A DNA stretch of 64,000 nucleotides, from assembly GCF_003340475.1 (NCBI RefSeq), contig NZ_QBKA01000002.1:124001-188000 (forward strand), in the 5' to 3' direction. This stretch comes from Alteripontixanthobacter maritimus. Its GTDB lineage: Bacteria; Pseudomonadota; Alphaproteobacteria; Sphingomonadales; Sphingomonadaceae. Position numbers and translations under genes: made by a program. Under the pieces are notes generated by a model that saw only the letters and a program-made list of their open reading frames with translations, had not been told where the DNA came from and did no database searches. Positions 6,848 to 19,782 of this stretch are shown here, piece after piece (within the stretch, counting starts at the first letter, position 1; every line of letters begins with the position of its first letter).

Positions 6848-8272
6848 ATGACCGCAACCGATCCCCGCTCGCTGCTTTACGCTACCGATAAGCTATCTCC
6901 CGATGAAGCGCGCGCAATTGCCGCCGAAACGCTGAAAGGGTGCGACGACGGCGAGTTGTATCTGCAATTCGCCGCGTCGGAGAGCTTCGCCTTCGATGAT
7001 GGCCGGTTGAAACTGGCCGATTACAGCCGCGATCCAGGCTTCGGTCTGCGCGGTGTAACGGGCGAGATGACCGGGTTCGCCCATGCCAATGAAATCAGCA
7101 CTGCCGCCATCCGCCGCGCGGGTGAAACGCTGCGCCTGCTCGATCCGGCGAAAGGCAAACCCGCCGCTCCGCCGCGTCGCAGCAACCGGCACCTTTATAC
7201 AGATGCCAGTCCGCTGGACGCTGTGTCGTTCGAAAAGAAGGTCGCCCTGCTGGAACGGATCGATGCTGCCGCCCGCGCCCGCGATCCGCGCGTCAAGCAG
7301 GTCACCGCATCGCTCGCCGCCAGCTGGAGCGTGGTGGAAATCGTGCGGGCCGACGGATTCGTGGCAACAGATATTCGCCCGCTGGTACGCCTGAATGTGG
7401 GTATTGTCGTTGAAAAGGACGGGCGGCGCGAAACCGGCAATTTCGGGCTTGGCGGACGGTATCTCTACGACCGTATCATGGGCGAGGAAACGTGGAACCG
7501 CTGCATCGACGAGGCGCTGGCGCAGGCGCTCGTCAATCTGGACAGTGTGGACGCCCCGGCCGGCGAAATGACCGTGCTGCTCGGCCCCGGCTGGCCCGGC
7601 ATCCTGCTGCATGAGGCGATCGGTCATGGCCTGGAAGGGGATTTCAACCGCAAGGGCACCAGCGCGTTTTCCGGCAGGCTGGGCGAACGCGTCGCCGCGC
7701 CTGGCGTGACGGTGGTGGACGATGGCAGCCTGATCGACCGCCGCGGCTCGCTATCGATCGACGACGAAGGCACGCCGACAGAGGAAACCGTCTTGATCGA
7801 GGACGGCATTCTCAAAGGCTATATGCAGGACCGCCTGAACGCCCGGCTGATGGGCGTGAAACCCACCGGAAACGGCCGCCGCGAAAGTTACGAACACGCG
7901 CCCATGCCGCGCATGACCAACACCTTCATGCGCGCCGGTCAGGACGATCCGGCGGAACTGCTGTCCCGCGTGAAAAACGGCATATTCGCCAAGAGCTTCG
8001 GCGGCGGTCAAGTCGATATCGTGTCCGGCAAATTCGTGTTCTCCTGCACTGAGGCTTACAAAATTCAGGATGGCAAGCTGGGCGCACCGATCAAGGGCGC
8101 CACGCTGATCGGGGACGGGCCGACCGTGCTGACGAAGGTCGCAGGGATCGGCCACGACTTCGCGCTGGATGAAGGCGTCGGCACTTGCGGCAAGGGCGGC
8201 CAGACCGTCCCTGCCGGTGTCGGCCAACCCAGCCTGCTGGTGGACGGGCTGACGGTGGGCGGCACTGCCTGA
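6848..8272 (+). CDS. tldD: TldD metalloprotease
   Basis: A 474-residue protein of the TldD/PmbA (TldE) family. It carries HEAIGHGLEGD, with the zinc-binding His255/Glu256/His260 signature that identifies the active TldD subunit rather than the inactive TldE partner. Ligand-containing C-terminal strands (FSCTEAYKIQDGKLG, GTCGKGGQ) are present. The TldD-TldE complex degrades unfolded peptides and matures small ribosomal peptides and CcdA-type antitoxins in other bacteria. No tldE/pmbA is adjacent. Length is normal and the ATG at 6848 matches the N-terminus of relatives. Confidence 0.95.
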   Translation: MTATDPRSLLYATDKLSPDEARAIAAETLKGCDDGELYLQFAASESFAFDDGRLKLADYSRDPGFGLRGVTGEMTGFAHANEISTAAIRRAGETLRLLDPAKGKPAAPPRRSNRHLYTDASPLDAVSFEKKVALLERIDAAARARDPRVKQVTASLAASWSVVEIVRADGFVATDIRPLVRLNVGIVVEKDGRRETGNFGLGGRYLYDRIMGEETWNRCIDEALAQALVNLDSVDAPAGEMTVLLGPGWPGILLHEAIGHGLEGDFNRKGTSAFSGRLGERVAAPGVTVVDDGSLIDRRGSLSIDDEGTPTEETVLIEDGILKGYMQDRLNARLMGVKPTGNGRRESYEHAPMPRMTNTFMRAGQDDPAELLSRVKNGIFAKSFGGGQVDIVSGKFVFSCTEAYKIQDGKLGAPIKGATLIGDGPTVLTKVAGIGHDFALDEGVGTCGKGGQTVPAGVGQPSLLVDGLTVGGTA

Positions 8273-8349
8273 CGGTTCGTGCGTTGATCTGTGCAAAGTC
8301 AGCGACAGTTCACCCGGCGCCTTGCACGGTATGTCCTGAAAGGATGAAG

Positions 8350-8787
8350 ATGATGGCACGTTTCAATGCAATTCTGAAAACCGCAATTCTGGCAGGTTCG
8401 GCCCTATCGCTTGCAGGCTGCGCAGCGTCTTCTGCCCGAACGGCATCCATTGCCGATGCCGGGCCGACCAAGGGACAGCTGGAGCTTGCCAAATTGACCG
8501 AAGGTATGGTCGCCGGGGAACCCCAGCGTTGCATTTCGACGTTCGGCAACCGGGCCTTGCGCATCGTCGATGAAACCGCGCTGGTGTACGATTCCGGTCA
8601 GACAGTTTACGTCAACATGACGCAGAATCCGCGTTCGCTGGATGACGATGATATTCTCGTCATTCGCAAATTCGGCGGCACTCAGCTTTGCCGCCTGGAT
8701 CAGGTCACTACTGCTGACCGGTTGGGCGGATTCTTCACCGGTGCCGTTTTTCTTACCGACTTCGTACCTTATACCAAGCCGGGATGA
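8350..8787 (+). CDS. Small lipoprotein of unknown function
   Basis: A protein of about 145 residues with a lipoprotein signal (hydrophobic run ending SLAGC, lipobox Cys near residue 21). The mature part has two cysteines (QRCIS, LCRLD) and a beta-rich region without a known domain. Three ATGs are close together (8344, 8350, 8353). GAAAGG ending at 8343 fits the second or third best; I take 8350. The gene lies between tldD and the DUF924 gene, overlapping the latter by 4 bp (ATGA at 8784-8787), so the pair is probably co-translated. It is likely inner- or outer-membrane-anchored in the periplasm. Confidence 0.75.
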   Translation: MMARFNAILKTAILAGSALSLAGCAASSARTASIADAGPTKGQLELAKLTEGMVAGEPQRCISTFGNRALRIVDETALVYDSGQTVYVNMTQNPRSLDDDDILVIRKFGGTQLCRLDQVTTADRLGGFFTGAVFLTDFVPYTKPG

Positions 8788-9338
8788 TCGATACCTCGCG
8801 TCGGTGGGCGGATGAAATTCTGTATGTTTGGTTTCATCGCCTGACACCATCGGACTGGTTCGTCCCTAGGGATGCTGTCGACGCGATGTTGGAGCAGCGG
8901 TTCGAGAACGACCTGCACGCGCTTGGCACCCGCCGCGCGCAGGATTTCATGCAATCGCGCCGAACGGCCCGGGCGGCCATCCTGGTGTTCGACCAGGTGC
9001 CGCGTAATCTCTACCGGGGCACGGCCGCGGCTTTCGCCTGGGACGATCTTGCGAAGGACCTTTGCGAAATGACACTGGTGCGCTGGGGCACCGCCGGACT
9101 GTCGCGCATGGAGCGGCAATTTCTGCTCATGCCGCTGATGCATAGCGAGGATATTGCCGCGCAGGAGGCCAGCCTCCGCTGGTTCGCGCAACCGGGCAAC
9201 CGCGGCGCATTGGCATTCGCGCGATCGCACCACCGGATGATCGCACGCTTCGGCCGGTTCCCGCACCGGAACGAAGCGTTGGGGCGTAACAGTACGCCAG
9301 CGGAGGAACGCGCCGTTGCGCGCGGTTTCAGCTGGTAA
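8784..9338 (+). CDS. DUF924 family protein
   Basis: A 184-residue all-helical protein with the conserved DUF924 features: WF in DWFVP near the start, an FDQVPRN motif, the central RQFLLMPLMHSED, and FGRFPHRNEALGR near the C-terminus. The family is widespread in proteobacteria and structurally TPR-like, with no established function. Translation is coupled to the upstream lipoprotein by an ATGA overlap. Its 3' end overlaps the convergent nth gene by 11 bp. Confidence 0.9.
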   Translation: MIDTSRRWADEILYVWFHRLTPSDWFVPRDAVDAMLEQRFENDLHALGTRRAQDFMQSRRTARAAILVFDQVPRNLYRGTAAAFAWDDLAKDLCEMTLVRWGTAGLSRMERQFLLMPLMHSEDIAAQEASLRWFAQPGNRGALAFARSHHRMIARFGRFPHRNEALGRNSTPAEERAVARGFSW

Positions 9339-9993
9339 CAGCAGCATCCCGGTACCACAGGCATATATCGCTGACTGGGCATTGCGCGCATTTGGGCGCG
9401 CGGGAGGTGCAGATGCGTTTGCCGAACTGGATCAGCCAGAAATGCCCGTCGCGCAGTGCCCAAGGCGGAGTGCGCGCCTCCAGTTGTTGCGCCGTCTTGT
9501 CTGCAGTTTTTGCCTTGGTCAGCCCGATCCGGTTGCACACCCGGTGAACATGCGTATCGACCGCGATCACGTCTTTCCCGAAGGTAAAGCTCAGCACGAT
9601 ATCGGCGCATTTACGGCCGATGCCCGGAAGTGAAAGAAGTCCTTCGCGCGTGTCCGGTACTACGCCGCCATGTTCGGCCAGCAGCGCCTCGCAGAACTTG
9701 CGGATGTTGCGCGTTTTAATATTGTACAGGCCGCAGGGCTTTATCGCGGCGGCGATATCGCGGTCGTCCAGATCCAGCATGGCTTCCGGAGTTCGCGCCA
9801 GCGCAAACAGCGCCCGCGCCGCTTTGGCGGTGTTCCGGTCGAGCGACTGGGCTGACAGCATACAGGATATGCAGGACCGGAACGCGTCGGGCTGCCCTTT
9901 GGGGCCCTTCGCACCTGGCGTACGCCCCGGCATGGCCTCGGCCAGTTGCCGGTAGACAGTCTCAACTTCGGTTTCATTGAGCATTTGCGCCAT
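9328..9993 (-). CDS. nth: Endonuclease III
   Basis: A 221-residue DNA glycosylase/AP lyase that removes oxidised pyrimidines. The helix-hairpin-helix LPGIGRKCA carries the catalytic Lys128, and VDTHVHRV carries the catalytic Asp146. The 4Fe-4S ligands Cys195, 202, 205 and 211 have the canonical C-x6-C-x2-C-x5-C spacing. The ATG at 9993 is 5 bp downstream of the stop of another endonuclease III-family gene, so the two are almost certainly co-transcribed. This copy is closest to standard Nth. Confidence 0.93.
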   Translation of the reverse strand: MAQMLNETEVETVYRQLAEAMPGRTPGAKGPKGQPDAFRSCISCMLSAQSLDRNTAKAARALFALARTPEAMLDLDDRDIAAAIKPCGLYNIKTRNIRKFCEALLAEHGGVVPDTREGLLSLPGIGRKCADIVLSFTFGKDVIAVDTHVHRVCNRIGLTKAKTADKTAQQLEARTPPWALRDGHFWLIQFGKRICTSRAPKCAQCPVSDICLWYRDAAVTS

Positions 9994-9998
9994 ATCGG

Positions 9999-10718
9999 TC
10001 AGCGGCTTGCGACGCGGGCGGTGCCGGTCTTGCACCAAGTCAGTGCTGCGCATGGCTCGCATTGCGGAGCAGCGGGACGGCACCATGTCTGGCCGACTTT
10101 CTTCATCAGCAAATGATGCTCGTCATAATCCGCGCCCGACCATTCCGGCGGCATAGCGGGCATGATGGCATCGAATGCCCGTGCCGTGTCGGCCTTGGGC
10201 GGCACAAGACCCACGCGCTGCAGAATGCGCCGATGATGCGAATCCAGGACGATGGCACGCCGGTTGAGCGTGCTGGCGTTCATTACACCCGCCGCGACTT
10301 TGCGCCCGATGCCGGGGAGCTGTTCCAGCCAGTCCATCGCCGCGCTGGTTTCCATGTCCGTCAGATGCGACAGGTCCACTTTACCACGCCGTCCGACCAA
10401 TTCAGTAAGGCAAGCCTTCAGCCGTTCGGCAGCAATCCTAGGATATGTCTGCGTGGCAAGCTCTGCGAGCAGTTCGTCCGGAGCAGCTGCCGCTACGGCT
10501 TCCCATGAGCCATATTTGTCCAACAACCGATCGGCAGCCTTGTTGGAAATTTCGGATCTGGTGCGCGCCCCGATGACACCTTGCACCATCACCCATTCCG
10601 GTGCCCGGCGTTCACGCTCCGTCCGTTCAATGCGCCCGAACCGCTGGACCAGGAGCGGCTGCAAATTGCGCAGAACATCTGTTCGGGGGTCGTCTTCAAG
10701 CGGTAGCTGGCTGGTCAC
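9999..10718 (-). CDS. Second endonuclease III-family DNA glycosylase
   Basis: A 239-residue HhH-GPD protein, divergent from its neighbour. The helix-hairpin-helix LPGIGRKVAAGVMN contains Lys140, the expected catalytic lysine. VLDSHHRR contains Asp159. The C-terminal 4Fe-4S loop is intact (Cys213, 220, 223, 229, spacing C-x6-C-x2-C-x5-C). Residues 40-52 (PEWVMVQGVIGARTR) differ from the LSAQ helix of true Nth, so substrate choice may differ. It sits directly upstream of nth, separated by 5 bp. A duplicated, specialised repair glycosylase is the best reading. Confidence 0.85.
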   Translation of the reverse strand: MTSQLPLEDDPRTDVLRNLQPLLVQRFGRIERTERERRAPEWVMVQGVIGARTRSEISNKAADRLLDKYGSWEAVAAAAPDELLAELATQTYPRIAAERLKACLTELVGRRGKVDLSHLTDMETSAAMDWLEQLPGIGRKVAAGVMNASTLNRRAIVLDSHHRRILQRVGLVPPKADTARAFDAIMPAMPPEWSGADYDEHHLLMKKVGQTWCRPAAPQCEPCAALTWCKTGTARVASR

Positions 10719-10739
10719 GTTGCAAACCGTTTCGGGTGG

Positions 10740-11183
10740 TTACTGCCGCAACTGACCGCGAATGGCACCCTTCGGATATTCGGCTGTGTGCACGTTGACG
10801 TAATAGTTCGACAAGCCTTCATCGAACGCACGCTGAACCCAAGAGGTATCGGTGCTGCATCCGCGCCAGCCGCCTTCGGTGGCCTGCTTCAGGGGGAGAA
10901 CCACCGGACCATCGACACCCGCACGGCCGCGATGGATGTGTGCGCCGGTGATCGGGCCGAGGCCCTTCAAACCGTTCAGGTCCCAGCACACGCGCTTGAG
11001 CTCGTCGGCAAAGCTGATCTCTGCCGTGCCGGAACCGTTCAAATCGCCGCGATGTACTTCGTTGGCGCCCCGCAATTCTGCGGTATATGTCGAGGAGATC
11101 GTCTCAGTATAGGCTTCCTGCAGCGTCTCGCACCCTCCCAGAGTAAGAGCGGCAGCGGCAAGGGTCAGGGCGCGAAGTGTCAT
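10740..11183 (-). CDS. CHRD domain lipoprotein
   Basis: A 147-residue protein with a lipoprotein signal (LTLGGC, Cys at residue 18). A CHRD domain follows, recognised by YTAELRGANEV, CWDLNGLKGLGPITGAHIHRG and the terminal YYVNVHTAEYPKGAIRGQL. CHRD domains occur in chordin and in bacterial secreted proteins and are of unknown biochemical function; the conserved HIH and NVHT His residues suggest metal binding. AGGAACC precedes the ATG. It is separated by 21 bp from the endonuclease gene downstream and probably forms its own unit. Confidence 0.88.
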   Translation of the reverse strand: MTLRALTLAAAALTLGGCETLQEAYTETISSTYTAELRGANEVHRGDLNGSGTAEISFADELKRVCWDLNGLKGLGPITGAHIHRGRAGVDGPVVLPLKQATEGGWRGCSTDTSWVQRAFDEGLSNYYVNVHTAEYPKGAIRGQLRQ

Positions 11184-11258
11184 GGCAGGTTCCTCGATCG
11201 TGAACGGATCAGTCGGAATCTCAACGAAGGCCGCGTTCGCGCGTTCCCGCAGCGATCA

Positions 11259-12080
11259 TCAATCGAAATAGCGCTTCAGCCGCGAAGCGTTCTTGCGGCC
11301 CGATGCGGCGTTGACGATTCCGGCACCCAATTTGCGCACACCGGGTATGGCCTTCAGCCATTTCAGCCGGTCGGCGCGTTGCAGCAAAGCATCGGCAGAA
11401 CTGTCGTCCGCGAACCGATAGTCCTGCGCATCGTCATGTTCGGCGCTGTTGTCGATCAATTCGGATTTACGGCGTGAGGCAGCACGGTCGATGTGAAACG
11501 CAACGAGCGATTCGAACACCTGGATCGACCAGACCCTGTCGTCCGCCTTCGTCTTGTCGAGAGAACCGAAACGCAGATTGATGCGGTCGAGATACTGTTT
11601 CACGTAATTGAGGAAGCTGTATTTTTTACGGCCATAGCGGTTCATGTAGGAGGTGTGGGTATCCTCCACCGCCAGAGTGCCACCATCCTTCATGTTGGCA
11701 AGCAGACTTTCGACCGTGATGATCTGCTGTTCGTAAGTGTGCCCGCCATCGTCCAGCACCACATCGACCGGCCCGATTTCCTTCACGAAGTTTTCCCAGA
11801 ACCCCTCGTCGCTCTGGTTGCCGATGAAAATTTCGAAGCCGTCCTTCTCCCACTTTTTCGCATTGGGATTGAAGTCGATGCCGATAATTCGCGCCTCGGG
11901 ACCGAAATAATCGCGCCACATGAACAACGATCCGCCGCCGAAAATCCCGATTTCGACAAACGTGATGGGTTTGCCGCGGTATTTGGCGAACAGATGATCG
12001 TAAGTATCGAAATAGGTCGATACCTTGACGCTGCGGTAGGGGCTCTTTTCGAACGAGGCGAAGGTGCCGGAATCGGTCAT
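11259..12080 (-). CDS. Class I SAM-dependent methyltransferase (sugar O-methyltransferase-like)
   Basis: A 273-residue protein with a Rossmann methyltransferase core: FVEIGIFGGGSLFMW is motif I, IIGIDFNP holds the acidic ribose-binding residue, and VVLDDGGHTYEQQ and LAVEDTHTSY follow. The DDGGH...EDTHTSY combination is typical of the MycE/cephalosporin-hydroxylase-like family that O-methylates sugars using a metal ion. The ATG at 12080 is supported by GGAGAC 8 bp upstream; an upstream start at 12134 is less likely. The acceptor is unknown. It lies 72 bp downstream of the guaA stop. Confidence 0.8.
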   Translation of the reverse strand: MTDSGTFASFEKSPYRSVKVSTYFDTYDHLFAKYRGKPITFVEIGIFGGGSLFMWRDYFGPEARIIGIDFNPNAKKWEKDGFEIFIGNQSDEGFWENFVKEIGPVDVVLDDGGHTYEQQIITVESLLANMKDGGTLAVEDTHTSYMNRYGRKKYSFLNYVKQYLDRINLRFGSLDKTKADDRVWSIQVFESLVAFHIDRAASRRKSELIDNSAEHDDAQDYRFADDSSADALLQRADRLKWLKAIPGVRKLGAGIVNAASGRKNASRLKRYFD

Positions 12081-12152
12081 CGCTTGTCTCCGGTATGAAT
12101 TATTAGCTGGGACCGAGCGCCATAGGCGCGTCAAGCCGAGGGAATTGAGGAA

Positions 12153-13760
12153 TTATTCCCATTCGATAGTGCCGGGCGGCTTGGATGTATAGTCGTACAC
12201 CACGCGGTTGATGCCTTTGACTTCGTTAACGATGCGCGTGGCGCACCCTGTCAGGAAGCTGGCGTCGAACGGGAAGATGTCCGCTGTCATGCCGTCGGTG
12301 CTGGTGACCGCGCGCAAGGCACAGACACTGTCATAGGTGCGCGCGTCGCCCATCACGCCCACGGTCTTTACCGGTAGCAGCACGGCGAATGCCTGCCAGA
12401 TCGCATCGTACAGACCGGCGTTGCGAATTTCGTCGAGGTAGATCGCGTCCGCCTTGCGCAGGATGTCGCAGCGTTCCTTGGTAACTTCGCCGGGAATGCG
12501 GATGGCGAGGCCGGGGCCGGGGAACGGGTGGCGGCCGACGAACTTGTCGTCGAGGCCCAGCTCTCGCCCCAGATCGCGCACTTCGTCCTTGAACAATTCG
12601 CGTAGGGGCTCGACCAACGCCATGTTCATGCGTTCGGGCAAGCCTCCGACATTGTGGTGGCTCTTGATCGTGACGCTCGGCCCGCCGGTAAAGCTGACGC
12701 TTTCGATGACATCGGGATATAGTGTGCCCTGGGCGAGGAAATCTGCGCCGCCGAGCTTGGCCGCTTCCTCCTCGAACACGGCAATGAATTCGCCGCCGAT
12801 GAACTTGCGCTTTTTCTCGGGGTCGGTTTGACCCGCCAGGCCCGCCATGAAGCGGTCTTCCGCTTCTACAACCACCAATGGAATGTGATAATGTTCGCGG
12901 AACAGCGTTTCTACCTGTTCGCGTTCGTTCAGCCGCAACAGGCCGTGATCGACGAACACGCAGGTCAGCTGGTCGCCGATCGCTTCATGGATGAGGATGG
13001 CTGCGACGGAGCTGTCGACCCCGCCGCTGAGGCCGCAGATCACTTTCCCGCCGTCTGGGCCGACACCCACCTGTTCGCGGATTTCGGCGATCTTGGTGGC
13101 GCGATATTCGGCCATGCTCCAGTCGCCGGTCAGGCCGCAGACATGGCGCGCGAAATTGCCGATCAGCTTGGCGCCATCCGGCGTGTGCACCACTTCGGGG
13201 TGGAACTGGATACCGTAGAACCGGCGTTCTTCGTCGGCGGTGATAGCAAACGGCGCGCCGTCCGAAGTGCCCACCGTGGTGAAGCCGGGAGCAAGGCTGG
13301 TTACTTTGTCGCCATGGCTCATCCAGACCTGGTGGCGCTCGCCCTTGCTCCAGACTCCTTCGAACAGGGTGCTGGTGGTTTCGATATCGACAAATGCGCG
13401 GCCGAATTCGCCCATTTCGTGGCTGGTGATCTCGCCGCCCAGTTGCTTGGCCATAACCTGCTGGCCGTAACAGATGCCAAGTATCGGAACGCCTGCCTGA
13501 TAGAACGCGTCTGGCACCAGCGGCGCATCCTCGTCGTTCACACTGGAGGGGCCGCCCGACAGGATAATGCCGTCAGGCTGCATCCGCTCGAACGCTTCGG
13601 CGGCGGAGTTGAACGGGGCGATTTCGGAATAGACGCCCGCTTCCCGCACCCGGCGCGCAATCAGCTGAGTTACCTGACTGCCGAAATCGACAATCAGGAT
13701 TGATTCGGAATGGAGCGCTTCGGGCGTGAAGCCGGCTTCTGGTACTAGGAGTTCGGTCAT
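12153..13760 (-). CDS. guaA: GMP synthase (glutamine-hydrolysing)
   Basis: A 535-residue enzyme converting XMP to GMP. The N-terminal class I glutamine amidotransferase domain has the Cys of GICYGQQ and the HPEVVHT His/Glu dyad. The central ATP-pyrophosphatase domain carries the P-loop GLSGGVDSS. The C-terminal dimerisation domain ends in [18 protein letters not shown], the invariant GuaA tail. Start at 13760. The upstream 310 bp carry no gene on this strand and presumably hold its promoter. Confidence 0.97.
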   Translation of the reverse strand: MTELLVPEAGFTPEALHSESILIVDFGSQVTQLIARRVREAGVYSEIAPFNSAAEAFERMQPDGIILSGGPSSVNDEDAPLVPDAFYQAGVPILGICYGQQVMAKQLGGEITSHEMGEFGRAFVDIETTSTLFEGVWSKGERHQVWMSHGDKVTSLAPGFTTVGTSDGAPFAITADEERRFYGIQFHPEVVHTPDGAKLIGNFARHVCGLTGDWSMAEYRATKIAEIREQVGVGPDGGKVICGLSGGVDSSVAAILIHEAIGDQLTCVFVDHGLLRLNEREQVETLFREHYHIPLVVVEAEDRFMAGLAGQTDPEKKRKFIGGEFIAVFEEEAAKLGGADFLAQGTLYPDVIESVSFTGGPSVTIKSHHNVGGLPERMNMALVEPLRELFKDEVRDLGRELGLDDKFVGRHPFPGPGLAIRIPGEVTKERCDILRKADAIYLDEIRNAGLYDAIWQAFAVLLPVKTVGVMGDARTYDSVCALRAVTSTDGMTADIFPFDASFLTGCATRIVNEVKGINRVVYDYTSKPPGTIEWE

Positions 13761-13999
13761 GCCGCCCCCGATAGATGCACGATTTGCCTGCGTCCAGCGG
13801 CCACGCGGCCAGGTCCCGACCGACACTGCGCTTTGGGAACTCGCGCAAGGCGCAGCAAGGTTTAATCCGCTCCCAAAGATGCAGGAAAGCGCAGGTGTTA
13901 CTGGATCACGAAATAGTTTGGTGCGTATTTTGCAACACGTCTCCCGGTAAACTCACTTTCGCAAAGCCGCACGAAAGATTATTTCACTTCTCGAGCCGA

Positions 14000-14049
14000 C
14001 CGGAAGTACTCGCCTCCTCTCCCCCTCCCCCTCGATGCGGGGCTTCCGG
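14000..14049 (+). promoter_or_regulatory. Leader hairpin with pyrimidine-rich loop (possible riboregulator)
   Basis: CCGGAAG (14000-14006) and CTTCCGG (14043-14049) form a perfect 7-bp stem. It encloses a 36-nt loop dominated by C and T, including CCTCCTCTCCCCC (14013-14025). The loop is complementary to the AGGAG ribosome binding site at 14062-14066 in front of the small ORF at 14074. It could be a self-regulating leader or an independent small RNA with an anti-Shine-Dalgarno loop. No promoter could be assigned. Confidence 0.35.
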
Positions 14050-14073
14050 CGGTCGCTCATTAGGAGACATGAT

Positions 14074-14160
14074 ATGCGCAACAATGTTGCAGTTAACATC
14101 ATCGCTCTGTTCGCGGCTGCGGCAATCAGCGGAATGACGCTGGGCGCCACGATCGCCTGA
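14074..14160 (+). CDS. 28-residue hydrophobic small protein
   Basis: A short frame, ATG at 14074 to TGA at 14158-14160, encoding a 28-residue peptide. It has a short polar head (MRNNVAVN), then a continuous apolar stretch (IIALFAAAAISG) and the tail MTLGATIA. It resembles a lone signal/anchor or single-span membrane peptide. AGGAG stands 7 bases before the ATG, and the leader contains a C/T-rich hairpin. It is followed 51 bp later by a strong bidirectional terminator. No known family is recognised. The strong ribosome binding site and the terminator are the main arguments that it is translated. Confidence 0.45.
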   Translation: MRNNVAVNIIALFAAAAISGMTLGATIA

Positions 14161-14210
14161 CAGGCTTTGAATTAGGCTTCGCCGTAAATGGCAGGTCGCA
14201 ATGACAAAAT

Positions 14211-14247
14211 GAAAGCGCGCCGGCCCTGTCAGGGTCAGCGCGCTTTC
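14211..14247. terminator. Bidirectional rho-independent terminator
   Basis: GAAAGCGCGC (14211-14220) pairs perfectly with GCGCGCTTTC (14238-14247), with an inner CCCTG/AGGG helix. T- and A-rich flanks occur on the two sides. It lies between the small plus-strand ORF and the end of the minus-strand acyl-CoA ligase gene and can serve both. Confidence 0.75.
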
Positions 14248-14262
14248 GTCGTTTGGCAACCC

Positions 14263-18613
<4,351 letters not shown>

Positions 18614-18638
18614 GACAAATCGGGGGCGGGCGGAGCAT

Positions 18639-19775
18639 ATGGCAGAGGACAACAGCGCGCCGATTGCGCCAATCCCGTCCACCGGTGTGGAGCGTGCCGG
18701 CTTTCTTGTCCTGCTGATCCTGATAACGGCCGGGCTGGTACTGGTTGTCTGGCCGTTTGCCGCGCCGTTGCTGTGGGCGGTGCTGGCCGCCATCATCTTC
18801 CAGCCGCTCTACCAGCGTGTGCTGTCGCATATGCCGCATTATCCGAACCGGGCGGCCATGCTCAGCCTGCTGGTCATCACGATTTCCGTGGTCATTCCGG
18901 CGATCATCATCGGCTCGCTCGTGGTGGAGGAGGCCGCCGCGCTGATCGTCGCATTCCAGGAAGGGCGGATCGATCTCGCCGCGATATTCCTGCAGTTGCA
19001 TGACAGCCTGCCGGTGCAGATGCGCGATGCGCTGGACAATTCTGGCTGGGGTAACATCGCCGCCTTGCGCGAACGGGCGGAAGAATTCGTCACGGCCAGC
19101 GCGGGCGTAATCGTGCAGCGGGCGCTGGCGATTGGCGGCGGCGTCTTTGGCCTCGTGCTGGGTTTCGGCGTCGGATTGTATGTCACCTATTTCCTGCTGC
19201 GCGACGGCACGAGGCTGGGCGCGGCCATGCTGCGCGGCCTGCCGGTGCAGACGCCGATTGCGGTGGCATTGGGCGAGCGGTTCCTCGCCATCGTGCGCGC
19301 AACGATCAAGGGATCGGTCGTGGTCGGGCTGGTGCAGGGCGCGTTGGGCGGCATTACCTTCTGGATCGCGGGCGTACCGTCCGCCATCTTGTTCGCGCTC
19401 TTGATGGCGATCTTCTCGCTGCTGCCTGCGCTCGGACCGGCGATCGTGTGGTTGCCTGTGGCGGTCTATCTGCTGGCAACGGGTTTCATCTGGCAGGGTG
19501 TGGTGGTGATCGTGAGCGGCGTGGCGGTCATCGGCATGGCGGACAATCTGCTGCGCCCGATCCTGGTGGGCCGCGATACTGGCATTCCCGATTGGGTGAT
19601 CTTGGTGACGACACTGGGGGGTATCGCCACGATCGGTCTGTCGGGCATCGTGCTCGGCCCGCTGTTGGCGGGGCTCGCCATCGCCGGCTGGACCATCCTG
19701 CGCGATCAGCGCGAGGGGGTGGCCGACTTGCCGCTTGAAAACGACGATGCGGCCGAACCCGCCGCGCAGATCTGA
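18639..19775 (+). CDS. AI-2E family transporter (PerM/YdiK-like)
   Basis: A 378-residue polytopic membrane protein with about eight membrane segments. Two come early (FLVLLILITAGLVLVVWPFA, LLWAVLAAIIF), a soluble stretch lies around 110-165, and the C-terminal half has the conserved GALGGITFWIAGVPSAILFALLMAIFSLLPALGP segment and DNLLRPILVG. The family includes AI-2 exporters, Na+/H+ antiporters and PerM; the substrate is unknown. The ATG at 18639 follows the gyrB stop by 25 bp with GGAG nearby. Confidence 0.88.
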   Translation: MAEDNSAPIAPIPSTGVERAGFLVLLILITAGLVLVVWPFAAPLLWAVLAAIIFQPLYQRVLSHMPHYPNRAAMLSLLVITISVVIPAIIIGSLVVEEAAALIVAFQEGRIDLAAIFLQLHDSLPVQMRDALDNSGWGNIAALRERAEEFVTASAGVIVQRALAIGGGVFGLVLGFGVGLYVTYFLLRDGTRLGAAMLRGLPVQTPIAVALGERFLAIVRATIKGSVVVGLVQGALGGITFWIAGVPSAILFALLMAIFSLLPALGPAIVWLPVAVYLLATGFIWQGVVVIVSGVAVIGMADNLLRPILVGRDTGIPDWVILVTTLGGIATIGLSGIVLGPLLAGLAIAGWTILRDQREGVADLPLENDDAAEPAAQI

Positions 19776-19782
19776 CGCGGTC

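Noticed and set aside
12139-12160. GGGAAT...ATTCCC hairpin at the guaA end as a terminator
   Set aside because: Stem of only 6 bp, AT-rich, overlapping the stop codon and without a T-run.
14010-14035. C/T-rich run considered as a third copy of the DUF559 repeat
   Set aside because: It lacks both hairpins of the 52-bp arm; only the CCTCC string is shared.
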